The notes below the pieces were generated by a model. It was not told the DNA's origin, ran no database searches, and saw only the letters and a list, made by a program, of their open reading frames with translations. DNA of 20,575 nucleotides from JADJLQ01 sp034439915 (GTDB lineage: Bacteria; Bacteroidota; Bacteroidia; Chitinophagales; Saprospiraceae). This document shows positions 13,529-20,575 of this stretch, piece by piece. Every line of letters begins with the position of its first letter. Position 1 is the first letter of the stretch. The stretch lies in assembly GCA_034439915.1 (NCBI GenBank), contig JAWXBI010000045.1, positions 1-20,575 of the forward strand, given 5' to 3'. The position numbers and the translations under genes are program-made.

Positions 13529-13984
13529 ATGAATGAACCGTTATTTGTAGAGAATAGTATATCTATTAAAGCTTCAGCGATTGAGATCTGGGTCGCCCTG
13601 GTCAACCCGGAACAAACCAAAAAGTATATGTTTGGATGCGAAACGGTGTCCGACTGGAAGGTAGGCAGTGAACTCCTCTGGAAAGGGAGTTATGAAGGTC
13701 AGGATATGGTTTTTGTTAAAGGGAATATAGTGGATATCCAACCCGGAAAATTCCTGGCCTATACAACCATTGACCCCAACAATCCAGTCATTGAAGATAA
13801 ACCGGAAAATTACCTGACGGTCACATACGAGTTGATACAAAACGGAGAAGAAACTACACTGACAACTACCCAGGGTGATTATTCAAAAGTAGCAGAAGGG
13901 GAAAAACGGTATCAGGAAACGATTGAAGGAGGTGGTTGGCAACCCATTCTGGAAGCAATAAAAAAACTGTTGGAATCCGCTTGA
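13529..13984 (+). CDS. SRPBCC/AHSA1-type START-like domain protein
   Basis: This is a 151-residue cytoplasmic protein made of a single SRPBCC (Bet v1-like, AHSA1) domain. It opens with the usual V-E-N-S-I-S-I-K-A-S-A-x-E-I-W-x-A-L-V-N-P-E strand-helix unit, then GSELLWKGSYEG (about 47-58), the G-x-x-L-A-Y-T-T strand, an LTVTYELIQNGEETTLTTTQ hairpin (about 97-116) and the long C-terminal helix with GGWQPILEAIKKLL. The fold forms a hydrophobic ligand pocket; ligands and reactions vary and cannot be inferred here. A near-consensus -7 element TACCTTTA (13497-13504) lies 24 bp upstream. The aldo/keto reductase gene starts 37 bp after its stop and may be co-transcribed. Confidence 0.87.
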   Translation: MNEPLFVENSISIKASAIEIWVALVNPEQTKKYMFGCETVSDWKVGSELLWKGSYEGQDMVFVKGNIVDIQPGKFLAYTTIDPNNPVIEDKPENYLTVTYELIQNGEETTLTTTQGDYSKVAEGEKRYQETIEGGGWQPILEAIKKLLESA

Positions 13985-14021
13985 ATTTCAAGAGTCTAAC
14001 AATCTAATAAAAGTACACGAT

Positions 14022-15011
14022 ATGAAATACAGGCCTTTTGGTCAGACTGACATTCAACTTCCAGCTCTGGGTCTGGGATGCATGGGCATGAGCCATGGAT
14101 ATGGCCAACCCGACGATACGGAATCAATCGCAACGCTTGAAAAAGCTATTGAAATCGGTATGGTATTCTGGGACACTGCCGACTCTTATGCCAATGGAAA
14201 AAATGAGGAATTGATTTCCAGGGTACTAAAATCTAACCGGGACAAGGTTTTTATCGCCACAAAATTTGGATTCAAACCTTTTGTAGACGGGCAATTTACC
14301 GGTATTGACGGTTCTCCGGAATACATCAGGACAGCAGTGGACCGAAGCCTTCAACGATTAAAAACGGATGTCATTGATTTGTATTATGCCCACCGTATTG
14401 ACCCCCAGGTGCCGGTAGAGGATACGGTAGGCTCCATGGCTGACCTGGTCCAACAAGGCAAGGTTAGATATTTGGGCTTATCGGAAGCCGCACCCAAAAC
14501 AATTAGGAGGGCTCATAAAGTACATCCTATTAGTGCTTTGCAAAGCGAATATTCTTTATTGTCCCGGGATGTTGAAAAAGATATCCTGCCACTTTGTAAA
14601 GAATTAAAAATCACGCTGATCCCGTTCAGTCCGTTGAGCAGGGGGTTGATGACCAATACTATTGATGCCGATACCATCGCAAAAACGGATTTCAGGGCCA
14701 GCCTGCCCCGGTTTCAACCGGAATATGAAGAAAATAATAAAAACCTCGCTCAGGCTTTTACCCAAATAGCACACGAAAAAGGATGTACCCCCGCGCAACT
14801 CGCTTTGGCCTGGGTATTGTCCCGCGATGAATCGATCATTCCAATCCCGGGCACTAAAAAAAGAAAATATCTGCTGGAGAATGCAAGGGCCCTGGATATT
14901 TCCCTGACTGTTGAAGATTCCGAGGCTTTGGAAAACCTGGTTCGACAATTTCCAAATACGGGCTCGAGGTATAATGAACACAATATGAAGTTTGTCGACC
15001 AAAACAACTAA
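14022..15011 (+). CDS. Aldo/keto reductase
   Basis: This is a complete 329-residue NADPH-dependent oxidoreductase of the aldo/keto reductase superfamily (YhdN/AKR13-like), a cytoplasmic TIM barrel that reduces aldehydes and ketones. The catalytic tetrad is visible: D51, Y56, K81 and H124 (in FWDTADSYANG, ATKFGF and YYAHRIDP). The C-terminal cofactor segment includes IPIPGTKKRKYLLENA. The N-terminal MKYRPFGQTDIQLPALGLGCMGMSHGYG is typical of the YhdN-type group. It sits between the SRPBCC gene (37 bp upstream) and an ABC permease gene whose GTG start is 3 bp after its stop, so all may share a transcript. The physiological substrate is unknown. Confidence 0.94.
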   Translation: MKYRPFGQTDIQLPALGLGCMGMSHGYGQPDDTESIATLEKAIEIGMVFWDTADSYANGKNEELISRVLKSNRDKVFIATKFGFKPFVDGQFTGIDGSPEYIRTAVDRSLQRLKTDVIDLYYAHRIDPQVPVEDTVGSMADLVQQGKVRYLGLSEAAPKTIRRAHKVHPISALQSEYSLLSRDVEKDILPLCKELKITLIPFSPLSRGLMTNTIDADTIAKTDFRASLPRFQPEYEENNKNLAQAFTQIAHEKGCTPAQLALAWVLSRDESIIPIPGTKKRKYLLENARALDISLTVEDSEALENLVRQFPNTGSRYNEHNMKFVDQNN

Positions 15012-15014
15012 TAC

Positions 15015-15938
15015 GTGTTAATCAGACAATATGTGGGATTGCAGTTTAAATTAATCCAAAGGCACCTGATTGATTTTGGTATCAAGCCGGTATGGGGATA
15101 TATTTTACTGGTTGCCGGATTCACAGGGATTTCTTTTGTTTTATTTGAACGAACGGAATATGCCAGGTATCTATATCTGGCTTTTGCTATTGCTGCGGTT
15201 CAGGCACTCCATGCCGCAAACCGGATTGATTTTATCAAAAATTGTTTCTCCAAAAAAGATTATCGGATTATAATAGGGACAGAAATCATATTGGTGACTT
15301 TTCCTTTTTTATTGTTTCTTCTTTATAAAGGGGAGTATGCTTTAGGGCTTTTGATTTTGCCGGCAGCCTTCCTGACCAATAGCCTGGATGCTTATAAAAA
15401 ATTCGGCTTTACGCTAAAAACACCGTTTTATAAACATCCGTTTGAATTTGCAGTCGGGTTCAGAAAATCCTTTTTGATAGTCCTATTGGCTTATCTGTTA
15501 GTAGGTATAGCCATCGGGGTGACCAATTTCAACCTGGGCATGTTTGCAATAATCACCTTGTATTTTATTTCTTTGACCTATTATGCGCTACCTGAAACTT
15601 ACTATTATGTTTGGATTTTTTCGGGATCAGAGAAAGGGTTCTTAGGATACAAAACAAAAATTGCCCTGTTTCATTCCCTAATACTTTCCCTGCCTGCAGT
15701 CCTGGCATTAGTCCTGGCATTTCCTGATCGGTTTATTTACCTCGCAGGGATTCTGATACTCAGCAGCCTGGTATTAATGGTCGCGATTCTCGGTAAATAT
15801 TCTGCCTACCCTGCAGAAATCAACATATCACAGGGATTGGGCATTGCTTTCTGTATCCTTTTCCCTCCAGCCGTATTATTCATACTACCCGTATTTTATT
15901 TGAAGTCCATTAAACAATTAAAACCATTATTTAAATGA
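15015..15938 (+). CDS. Multi-pass membrane protein, probable ABC transporter permease
   Basis: This 307-residue protein has about nine hydrophobic segments (roughly at 25-45, 52-68, 86-106, 112-126, 154-174, 178-198, 216-236, 240-260 and 275-296) and no soluble domain. I do not recognise a named family. Its job is inferred from the next gene: the ABC ATPase start codon overlaps its stop (ATGA, 4 bp), the tight coupling expected of a permease/ATPase pair. It starts with GTG at 15015, 3 bp after the aldo/keto reductase stop; no better start is seen. Direction and substrate of transport are not evident. Isolated ATPase-permease pairs of this size are often exporters. Confidence 0.7.
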   Translation: MLIRQYVGLQFKLIQRHLIDFGIKPVWGYILLVAGFTGISFVLFERTEYARYLYLAFAIAAVQALHAANRIDFIKNCFSKKDYRIIIGTEIILVTFPFLLFLLYKGEYALGLLILPAAFLTNSLDAYKKFGFTLKTPFYKHPFEFAVGFRKSFLIVLLAYLLVGIAIGVTNFNLGMFAIITLYFISLTYYALPETYYYVWIFSGSEKGFLGYKTKIALFHSLILSLPAVLALVLAFPDRFIYLAGILILSSLVLMVAILGKYSAYPAEINISQGLGIAFCILFPPAVLFILPVFYLKSIKQLKPLFK

Positions 15939-16615
15939 TCGAGGTAGAAAACCTGAATAAATATTTTGGACCAAAAAAAGTATTGGACCAGGTAAATACC
16001 CAATTTGAACGTGGACGGGCATATGGGGTGGTCGGTGAAAACGGAGCAGGAAAAACTACCCTCTTTCGTTGTATCGCAGGTTTGGAAGATTATACCGGAA
16101 CAATTCGTTATTCCGAAGGAGTGCTAAAAAACGTGCTTGGCTTTTTACCTACCGAACCTTATTTCTTTTCAAAAATCACCGGCGAAGAGTACCTGCGCCT
16201 GATCTGTAATGCCCGGAAAGTGGCTGTTCCCGATTTAAATGAAAAAAATATTTTTGAACTTCCATTAAATCAATATGCCTCTACCTATTCCACAGGAATG
16301 AAAAAAAAATTAGCCCTCACCGGAGTACTGATTCAACACAATCAAATTTATATCCTCGACGAACCCTTTAACGGAGTAGATATCCAGAGCAATATGGTGA
16401 TTGTTGAAATCATACAACAACTCAAGGCATTCCAAAAAACAGTGATTGTATCTTCTCATATTTTTTCATCCCTGGTGGAAATCTGTGATCAGATACAATT
16501 GCTTAAAAACGGAAAAATAATACAGACGGCGCTTCCCGGCCAGTTCAAAGAAATGGAGAAGACGATGCAGATGGGGGAAATAAAAGAAAAGATCATAAAA
16601 TTAGCCCTCGGATAA
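15935..16615 (+). CDS. ABC transporter ATP-binding protein
   Basis: This is a complete 226-residue ABC ATPase. Walker A is GENGAGKTT (34-42), the signature is the variant YSTGMKKK (118-125, in place of LSGGQ), Walker B is IYILDEP (138-144) with a D-loop GVD, and the switch histidine is H175 in VSSH. The STGM-type signature is typical of ABC-2 exporter ATPases related to drug, lantibiotic and Gld-type systems. It acts at the inner face of the membrane, almost certainly with the preceding membrane protein, with which it overlaps by 4 bp. A threonine-aldolase-like gene starts 38 bp downstream; whether it shares the transcript is unclear. Substrate is unknown. Confidence 0.93.
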   Translation: MIEVENLNKYFGPKKVLDQVNTQFERGRAYGVVGENGAGKTTLFRCIAGLEDYTGTIRYSEGVLKNVLGFLPTEPYFFSKITGEEYLRLICNARKVAVPDLNEKNIFELPLNQYASTYSTGMKKKLALTGVLIQHNQIYILDEPFNGVDIQSNMVIVEIIQQLKAFQKTVIVSSHIFSSLVEICDQIQLLKNGKIIQTALPGQFKEMEKTMQMGEIKEKIIKLALG

Positions 16616-16653
16616 CGGCAAATGATTAAATTCAAAAAATACCTAAATCGACC

Positions 16654-17796
16654 ATGAAAAGACGTGATTTTATTGCCCTGGGCAGCGCATTGGCTGCCTT
16701 ATCTCCCGCCCGGGCTGGAGACAGGAACTCCATGCATTCAAAAGAAGAACCGAATCGAGTTGATTTTATCCATGATGGAAAACAATTATCTCCACAAGAA
16801 TATGCCAGCCTGTTGTTGCAATTGGGTGATGAGGGTAAAATCAAACCGGATTATTATTCCAACGGCGGCGTGGTGGAAGAACTTGAACACAAATTTGCCC
16901 TGCTGTTAGGCAAAGAATCTGCGGTTTTTATGCCCACCGGAACCCTGGCCAATCATTTAGCCGTGCGCCGCCTGGCAGATAAAAACCGGAAAGTGATTGT
17001 TCAGGAACAAAGCCACTTCTATAACGATTCCGGCGATTGTGCCCAGACTCTCAGCGGGCTAAATCTTATTCCACTCGGATCGGGAGAAGTTGATTTTGGA
17101 TTAACTGAAGTTGAAAAGATCATTGATCAGGCAAAAAAAGCCAGAGTAGAAACCAGGCTAGGTGTGATAGCCATCGAAACTCCGGTAAGAAGGCTATCGG
17201 ACCGGATGTTTGATGAGGACAAACTTAAAAGTATCACCGATTTTGCGCGGACCAGTGGTATCCAAACTCATCTGGACGGAGCCAGAATATTTATCCAGGC
17301 AGCGCATTCCAAGAAAAATCCAGCCCAATATGGAGCGATGGTGGATACGATCTATACTTCATTGTGGAAATGTTTTAATGCCCCATCCGGTGCAATCCTG
17401 GCTGGAAGTAAAGAATTTACAACCGGTTTATTCCACGAAAGAAGGATGTTTGGAGGCAGTTTACCTGCAGCCTGGCCTCTGGCATCCATTGCCCTGCATT
17501 TTGCGGATGGATTTTTGGAAGACTATCGATCAGCCTGGGCTAAAAGCACCCAGTTCATCGAAATATTGAAAAAATACGAAAGGTTTAAACCCGTTTTTTT
17601 TGATAAAGGGTCGCATATCATCCAGCTCAACATAACCCATACCAACCTCAACCGTTTCCGTGAAAATCTATTGAAAAAACATGTTGAATTGGGTGAGCCC
17701 AATTCCCAGGGGTTTTTACTGAGGATCAATCCTACACTCAACAGACAATCACCGGAATACCTGGCCTCCAGTTTTCTGGAAGCTTTAAAAGCCTGA
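16654..17796 (+). CDS. Threonine aldolase family PLP enzyme with a Tat-like signal peptide
   Basis: This 380-residue protein opens with MKRRDFIALGSALAALSPARA, which has a twin-arginine pair, D-F-I and a short hydrophobic stretch ending in an A-x-A cleavage motif, as in a Tat export signal. The rest is a fold-type I PLP enzyme of the beta-eliminating lyase/threonine aldolase group. It has the active-site ring MPTGTLANHLAVR (about 90-102), QSHFYNDSG, the aspartate in THLDGARIF, and the PLP lysine K239 in SLWKCFNAPSGAILAG. Typical threonine aldolases are cytoplasmic and about 340 residues long, so an exported copy is unusual; Tat would allow export of a folded, PLP-loaded enzyme. Cleavage of L-threonine or another beta-hydroxy amino acid is expected but not proven. 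Confidence 0.87.
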   Translation: MKRRDFIALGSALAALSPARAGDRNSMHSKEEPNRVDFIHDGKQLSPQEYASLLLQLGDEGKIKPDYYSNGGVVEELEHKFALLLGKESAVFMPTGTLANHLAVRRLADKNRKVIVQEQSHFYNDSGDCAQTLSGLNLIPLGSGEVDFGLTEVEKIIDQAKKARVETRLGVIAIETPVRRLSDRMFDEDKLKSITDFARTSGIQTHLDGARIFIQAAHSKKNPAQYGAMVDTIYTSLWKCFNAPSGAILAGSKEFTTGLFHERRMFGGSLPAAWPLASIALHFADGFLEDYRSAWAKSTQFIEILKKYERFKPVFFDKGSHIIQLNITHTNLNRFRENLLKKHVELGEPNSQGFLLRINPTLNRQSPEYLASSFLEALKA

Positions 17797-17936
17797 GCCC
17801 AAAAAGTACAACCTCCACCTTCCGGCATCAGGAATGGAACTGATCTCCATCAGGGCATTCAAAAACTTAAACAACGAATTTAGCGGAACCAACTTAAGTT
17901 TAAGGTCGGTGTTTAAGTAACCCATCAATTAATAAT
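17797..17936. other. Short intergenic region with GTTTAAGT-type repeats ahead of the SDR gene
   Basis: The 140-bp gap contains the palindrome AACTTAAGTT (17891-17900), ACTTAAAC at 17865-17872 and its reverse complement GTTTAAGT at 17911-17918. These recurring TTAAG words upstream of the SDR start could be operator half-sites, but the base composition makes chance matches likely. Confidence 0.35.
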
Positions 17937-18689
17937 ATGAAAACTCTTCAAGATAAAGTCGCCATCGTCACCGGTGCCGGATCCGGTATAGGCCGGGCAA
18001 TTGCCATCTTGTATGCCGCTCAGGGAGCCAGGGTAGTCGTTTCCGATATCGATGAAATAGGAGGGCAAGAAACCCTTGATTCAATTTTAGCCACTAAGGG
18101 AGAAGCCGTATTTATTAAAGCCAATACAGCCATTCCGGAAGACCATGAAATCCTGGTCAATAAAACCATTGAAAAATACGGATCATTGGATGTCGCGGTC
18201 AACAATGCGGGCATCGGTGGGCCTCTGGGTATGACCGGGGAGTATCCAATCGATGGTTGGGAACGGGTGATTGGGGTTAATTTATCCGGTGTGTTTTACG
18301 GTCTGCGGTATCAAATTCCCGCTATGCTGAAAACAAAAGGCGGAAGCATCGTCAATATGGCATCTATTCTCGGCCAGGTGGGTACCCGCTTCTCGCCGGC
18401 TTATGTGGCTGCCAAACATGGTGTAGTCGGTCTTACTAAAACCGCAGCACTTGAATATGCTGACCAAAATATCCGGATCAATTCTATAGGGCCAGGTTAT
18501 ATCCTCACTCCTTTGCTGACCAATATCCTGGATGAAGCAACTTTAAAAACCATAGCCGGTTTGCATCCCCTTGGTCGTTTAGGCCGTTCAGAAGAAGTCG
18601 CACAGTTGGCGCTTTGGCTCAATTCAGACCTGGCATCGTTTGTCACCGGAGCTTATTATCCAGTAGATGGAGGTTACCTGGCACAATAA
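17937..18689 (+). CDS. Short-chain dehydrogenase/reductase (SDR)
   Basis: This is a classical 250-residue SDR. It has the cofactor-binding TGAGSGIG (12-19), NNAG (89-92), and the catalytic S143, Y156 and K160 (YVAAK). The acidic residue in the SDIDE segment (36-40) after the second strand favours NAD over NADP. The C-terminus FVTGAYYPVDGGYLAQ is the normal family end. It should oxidise or reduce an alcohol/carbonyl pair in the cytoplasm; the substrate cannot be told. It stands alone: 140 bp after the threonine-aldolase-like gene, and followed by a non-coding region with a histidine kinase relic. Confidence 0.95.
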   Translation: MKTLQDKVAIVTGAGSGIGRAIAILYAAQGARVVVSDIDEIGGQETLDSILATKGEAVFIKANTAIPEDHEILVNKTIEKYGSLDVAVNNAGIGGPLGMTGEYPIDGWERVIGVNLSGVFYGLRYQIPAMLKTKGGSIVNMASILGQVGTRFSPAYVAAKHGVVGLTKTAALEYADQNIRINSIGPGYILTPLLTNILDEATLKTIAGLHPLGRLGRSEEVAQLALWLNSDLASFVTGAYYPVDGGYLAQ

Positions 18690-18860
18690 GTAAGCTGTGG
18701 CGTTTAGAGATCCCAAATGACCAATAGGAGTCAAATCATTCTAATTTAATCCTGTATTAACTATTGGCTTGATAAGATTAATTAAGGAATAATTTATATC
18801 GAATGGGCAGTTGAGCCTATCTGGGAAGAAAAGGTCTGTCTATACCAGGAATATTGTCCA
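18690..18860. other. Non-coding region after the SDR gene
   Basis: AT-rich sequence without a recognisable gene. The last part may be an unrecognisable extension of the histidine kinase relic that follows. No terminator hairpin is evident. Confidence 0.4.
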
Positions 18861-19121
18861 TCAGAGCTATTCAATTTGCATTTTTAATTATTCCGGTCGT
18901 ACAACAATAAAATTTTCAGTTAAGGACTCCGGGAATGGTATAGAAGGAAAATACCTCCATAAATATTTGACCGGTATTTTCAGGTAGCGGGTAGTCACAA
19001 ATCAGGTAACGGGCTTGGCCTGGCTATCCGTAAGGAATTTATTGAAGCGCAGGGTACCAGGATCTGGGCGGAGAGAAGCCTTGGGTCAGGAAGTAAGATT
19101 TATTTTACATTGAATGTTTAG
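18861..19121 (+). pseudogene. Relic of a sensor histidine kinase (C-terminal ATPase domain)
   Basis: Translation in two frames recovers the end of a histidine kinase HATPase domain. One frame gives TTIKFSVKDSGNGIEGKYLH (the N/G1 box, D-x-G-x-G) from about 18904; after a frameshift near 18960 the other reads IFDRYFQVAGSHKSGNGLGL, continuing AIRKEFIEAQGTRIWAE and ending KIYFTLNV at TAG 19119-19121, which is the F and G2 box region. L-F-N-L at about 18867 may be the remnant of the N-box. There is no start codon, dimerisation helix or sensor domain upstream, so only the 3' end survives and it is frameshifted. It is not functional. Confidence 0.7.
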
Positions 19122-19383
19122 TGTGTTAATAAATCCGGAATTTTAGGCTACTTATAGGAATGTTATTTGGAAATGAATCTTTACTGGGTGCGTTTCCATA
19201 TTCATGGTTTCGTACGACAACATCTATGGTATACTCATAATCCACAGACGGGATTTGGGCGATGATGGAGCACCTACTCTGGCCCCTACCCCTGACCCCA
19301 GAATCCCGATTTTCGGTAACCCTGATATTCATTAGTTTTTAAATAAGCCTTCAAATTCCGTATACTTGACCATCAATTAAATC
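19122..19383. other. Non-coding region before the Gfo/Idh/MocA gene
   Basis: The 262-bp gap has a 68-codon open frame on the minus strand (19126-19332) that matches nothing I know and has no promoter or ribosome-site support. A near-consensus -7 element TATACTTG (19360-19367, 16 bp before the downstream ATG) is the only likely functional site. Confidence 0.4.
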
Positions 19384-20394
19384 ATGACAAAGATCGCCAT
19401 CATCGGCTGTGGATTTTGGGCACATTACCAGGTAGCTGCGTGGTTGGAACTCCCTGTAGAGGTCATTGCAGTCTGTGACCCCGATGAGTCGAAAGCGAAA
19501 ATGCTCGCAGACAAATTTGGCATTTCAACATACTACACCGATGCCAAACAATTATTTGCTTTGGAAAAACCTGACCTGGTCGATATCATCACCAACCCTG
19601 AATCTCATGCAGCATTGGTCCTGTTGGCTGCGGATCATGGTATCCCCGTCATTTGCCAAAAACCAATGGCCGCAGATTGGGCCACTGCAACGATGATGGT
19701 CGATTATTGTGCGTCAAAAAATGTCCCATTTTACATCCATGAAAATTTTCGCTGGCAGGCCGCCATGCTAAAGGTCAAACAAATTTTGGATGCGGGTATT
19801 ATTGGCCAGTCCTTCAAAGCCCGGATTTATTTTAATAGTTCTTTTCCTGTATTAAAATATCAACCGACCCTGGCTCTATTACCTCAGATGATCATTGCCG
19901 ACCTGGGGGTACATTTATTTGACCTGATCCGGTTCTTTTTCGGCGAAGCCAAACTATTGTTTTGCAGAACTCAAAAAATCGGTACTGGCTTTAAAGGTGA
20001 AAACGTAGCGAACACTTTTATTGAAACCATGTCTGGTGTGCATTGTTATGTTGAATTATCCTGGGCTTCGGTGGTAGAGTATGAGAGTTTTCCGCAAACT
20101 TTGTTGTATATCGAAGGCACTCAGGGTAGTATCCGATTAGACAAAGACTATAAACTTTTTGTCATTAAACCGGATGATATTACCGAAGATATTGTCCCGA
20201 TCGTGGACTACCCCTGGCTGCACCCGGAATACAAAGCGTCGCAGGCCGCTCTGGTGGCTTGTAATCAGGATTTGCTGGATGCCATTGTTGGCAAAAAAGA
20301 ATCGGACAACCGGGCTGATTTGAATTTAAAAACGCTACGCCTGGTATATGCCGCTTATGAGTCGGCTATAAGGGGGGAGGTGATGGATATTTGA
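19384..20394 (+). CDS. Gfo/Idh/MocA family oxidoreductase
   Basis: This is a 336-residue NAD(P)-dependent sugar or cyclitol dehydrogenase-like enzyme. The Rossmann fold is at the N-terminus (KIAIIGCGFWAHYQ, with GxGxxA-type glycines at 8 and 10) and a cofactor-contacting CDPD follows at 31-34. The family's EKP motif appears as QKP (92-94) with the catalytic lysine K93. The C-terminal alpha/beta dimer domain (about 125-330) includes DLGVHLFDLIRFFFGEA, with the expected D-x-G-x-H-x-x-D pattern carrying the catalytic histidine. Members act on sugars, inositols, amino sugars or keto-glycosides. No carbohydrate operon is adjacent; a DUF1080 protein lies about 7 kb upstream. Cytoplasmic; no signal peptide. 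Confidence 0.92.
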   Translation: MTKIAIIGCGFWAHYQVAAWLELPVEVIAVCDPDESKAKMLADKFGISTYYTDAKQLFALEKPDLVDIITNPESHAALVLLAADHGIPVICQKPMAADWATATMMVDYCASKNVPFYIHENFRWQAAMLKVKQILDAGIIGQSFKARIYFNSSFPVLKYQPTLALLPQMIIADLGVHLFDLIRFFFGEAKLLFCRTQKIGTGFKGENVANTFIETMSGVHCYVELSWASVVEYESFPQTLLYIEGTQGSIRLDKDYKLFVIKPDDITEDIVPIVDYPWLHPEYKASQAALVACNQDLLDAIVGKKESDNRADLNLKTLRLVYAAYESAIRGEVMDI

Positions 20395-20444
20395 GACTCA
20401 CCCCCGCTCGTTCCTCACTCTTTATTAAAATACCAACCAAAATT

Positions 20445-20575
20445 TTACCCCAAGCGCAGCGCGCTGTTCGAATTTCTACGTTTCACCAAATTTATTATGA
20501 TATTTTTTTCTATGCATAATTGCCAAGCTTTACGAAAGGAGTTCCCCCATTGAACTACGGCAAACACTCTGGCTA
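20445..20575 (-). CDS. Possible 3' end of a minus-strand gene running off the window
   Basis: From the right edge the minus strand stays open for 42 codons and stops at TAA (20445-20447). The residues include ARVFAVVQWGNSFRKAWQLC and then a basic, charged tail. The aromatic and basic pattern with F-R-K-A-W looks protein-like and faintly resembles small Bacteroidota proteins with S-F-x-x-A-x-x-x-A-W helices, but the piece is too short to assign. It would converge on the Gfo/Idh/MocA gene, 50 bp away. Confidence 0.3.
   Translation of the reverse strand, partial: ARVFAVVQWGNSFRKAWQLCIEKNIIINLVKRRNSNSALRLG

Noticed and set aside
19126..19332. 68-codon minus-strand ORF in the gap before the Gfo/Idh/MocA gene
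   Set aside because: No homology is recognised, composition is odd, and there is no promoter support; described only as part of a non-coding gap.
20505..20575. tRNA-like D-arm on the minus strand at the right edge (GTTC-AATGGGG-GAAC after TA)
   Set aside because: The following bases do not form an anticodon stem with a proper loop, and no T-arm (GGTTC) or acceptor complement is found; the minus strand is instead open as a reading frame.

Overview
The window reads as a chromosomal segment from a member of the Bacteroidota, most likely a Saprospiraceae- or Chitinophagaceae-like environmental bacterium. The grounds are a gliding-motility lipoprotein (GldD) next to ssb, a bacterial geranylgeranylglyceryl phosphate synthase homologue, a DUF1080 glycan-family protein, an Nramp-UspA fusion, and repeated matches to the Bacteroidota -7 promoter element TAnnTTTG in front of genes. 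The genus is an inference from gene content; no rRNA or other marker is present.

Layout. 37-2042 (minus strand): rsgA (ribosome assembly GTPase) and a GGGP synthase homologue, only 3 bp apart, then a separate small DUF2007 gene. 2107-3750 (plus): a phosphate pair, a DUF47/PhoU-like regulator followed by a PiT transporter. 3883-4695 (plus): a YcbX-like MOSC protein, which converges on and overlaps a minus-strand operon ssb-gldD-PLP lyase (4624-6663). A second, tail-less ssb lies at 7048-7413. 7831-8760: a secreted SdiA-regulated-type beta-propeller protein. 8913-11451: a manganese module, with an MntR-type repressor overlapping an Nramp transporter that carries a C-terminal UspA domain; a DtxR-type operator sits exactly on its -7 promoter element. 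11515-12294: a secreted DUF1080 protein. 12295-13528: a repeat-rich, decayed interval with a REP/MITE-like palindromic element, a small GNAT protein and a GNAT pseudogene. 13529-18689 (plus): SRPBCC protein, aldo/keto reductase, a two-gene ABC transporter, a Tat-signal threonine-aldolase-like enzyme and an SDR. 18690-19383: a non-coding stretch with the remains of a sensor histidine kinase. 19384-20394: a Gfo/Idh/MocA oxidoreductase. The right edge may hold the end of a minus-strand gene.

How the genes work together. Three groups are functionally coherent: phosphate uptake (DUF47 + PiT), manganese homeostasis (MntR + MntH-Usp with an autoregulatory operator), and the ABC ATPase/permease pair. 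The rest are housekeeping or oxidoreductase genes with no obvious shared pathway. I found no CRISPR array, phage, intact transposase, rRNA or convincing tRNA, and no clear new multi-gene system. The most unusual structures are non-coding: the T-shaped palindrome at 12550-12645, the G-quadruplex-capable repeat and shared 16-bp motif upstream of the ssb paralogues, and inverted repeats in the leaders of the phosphate and GGGPS operons.
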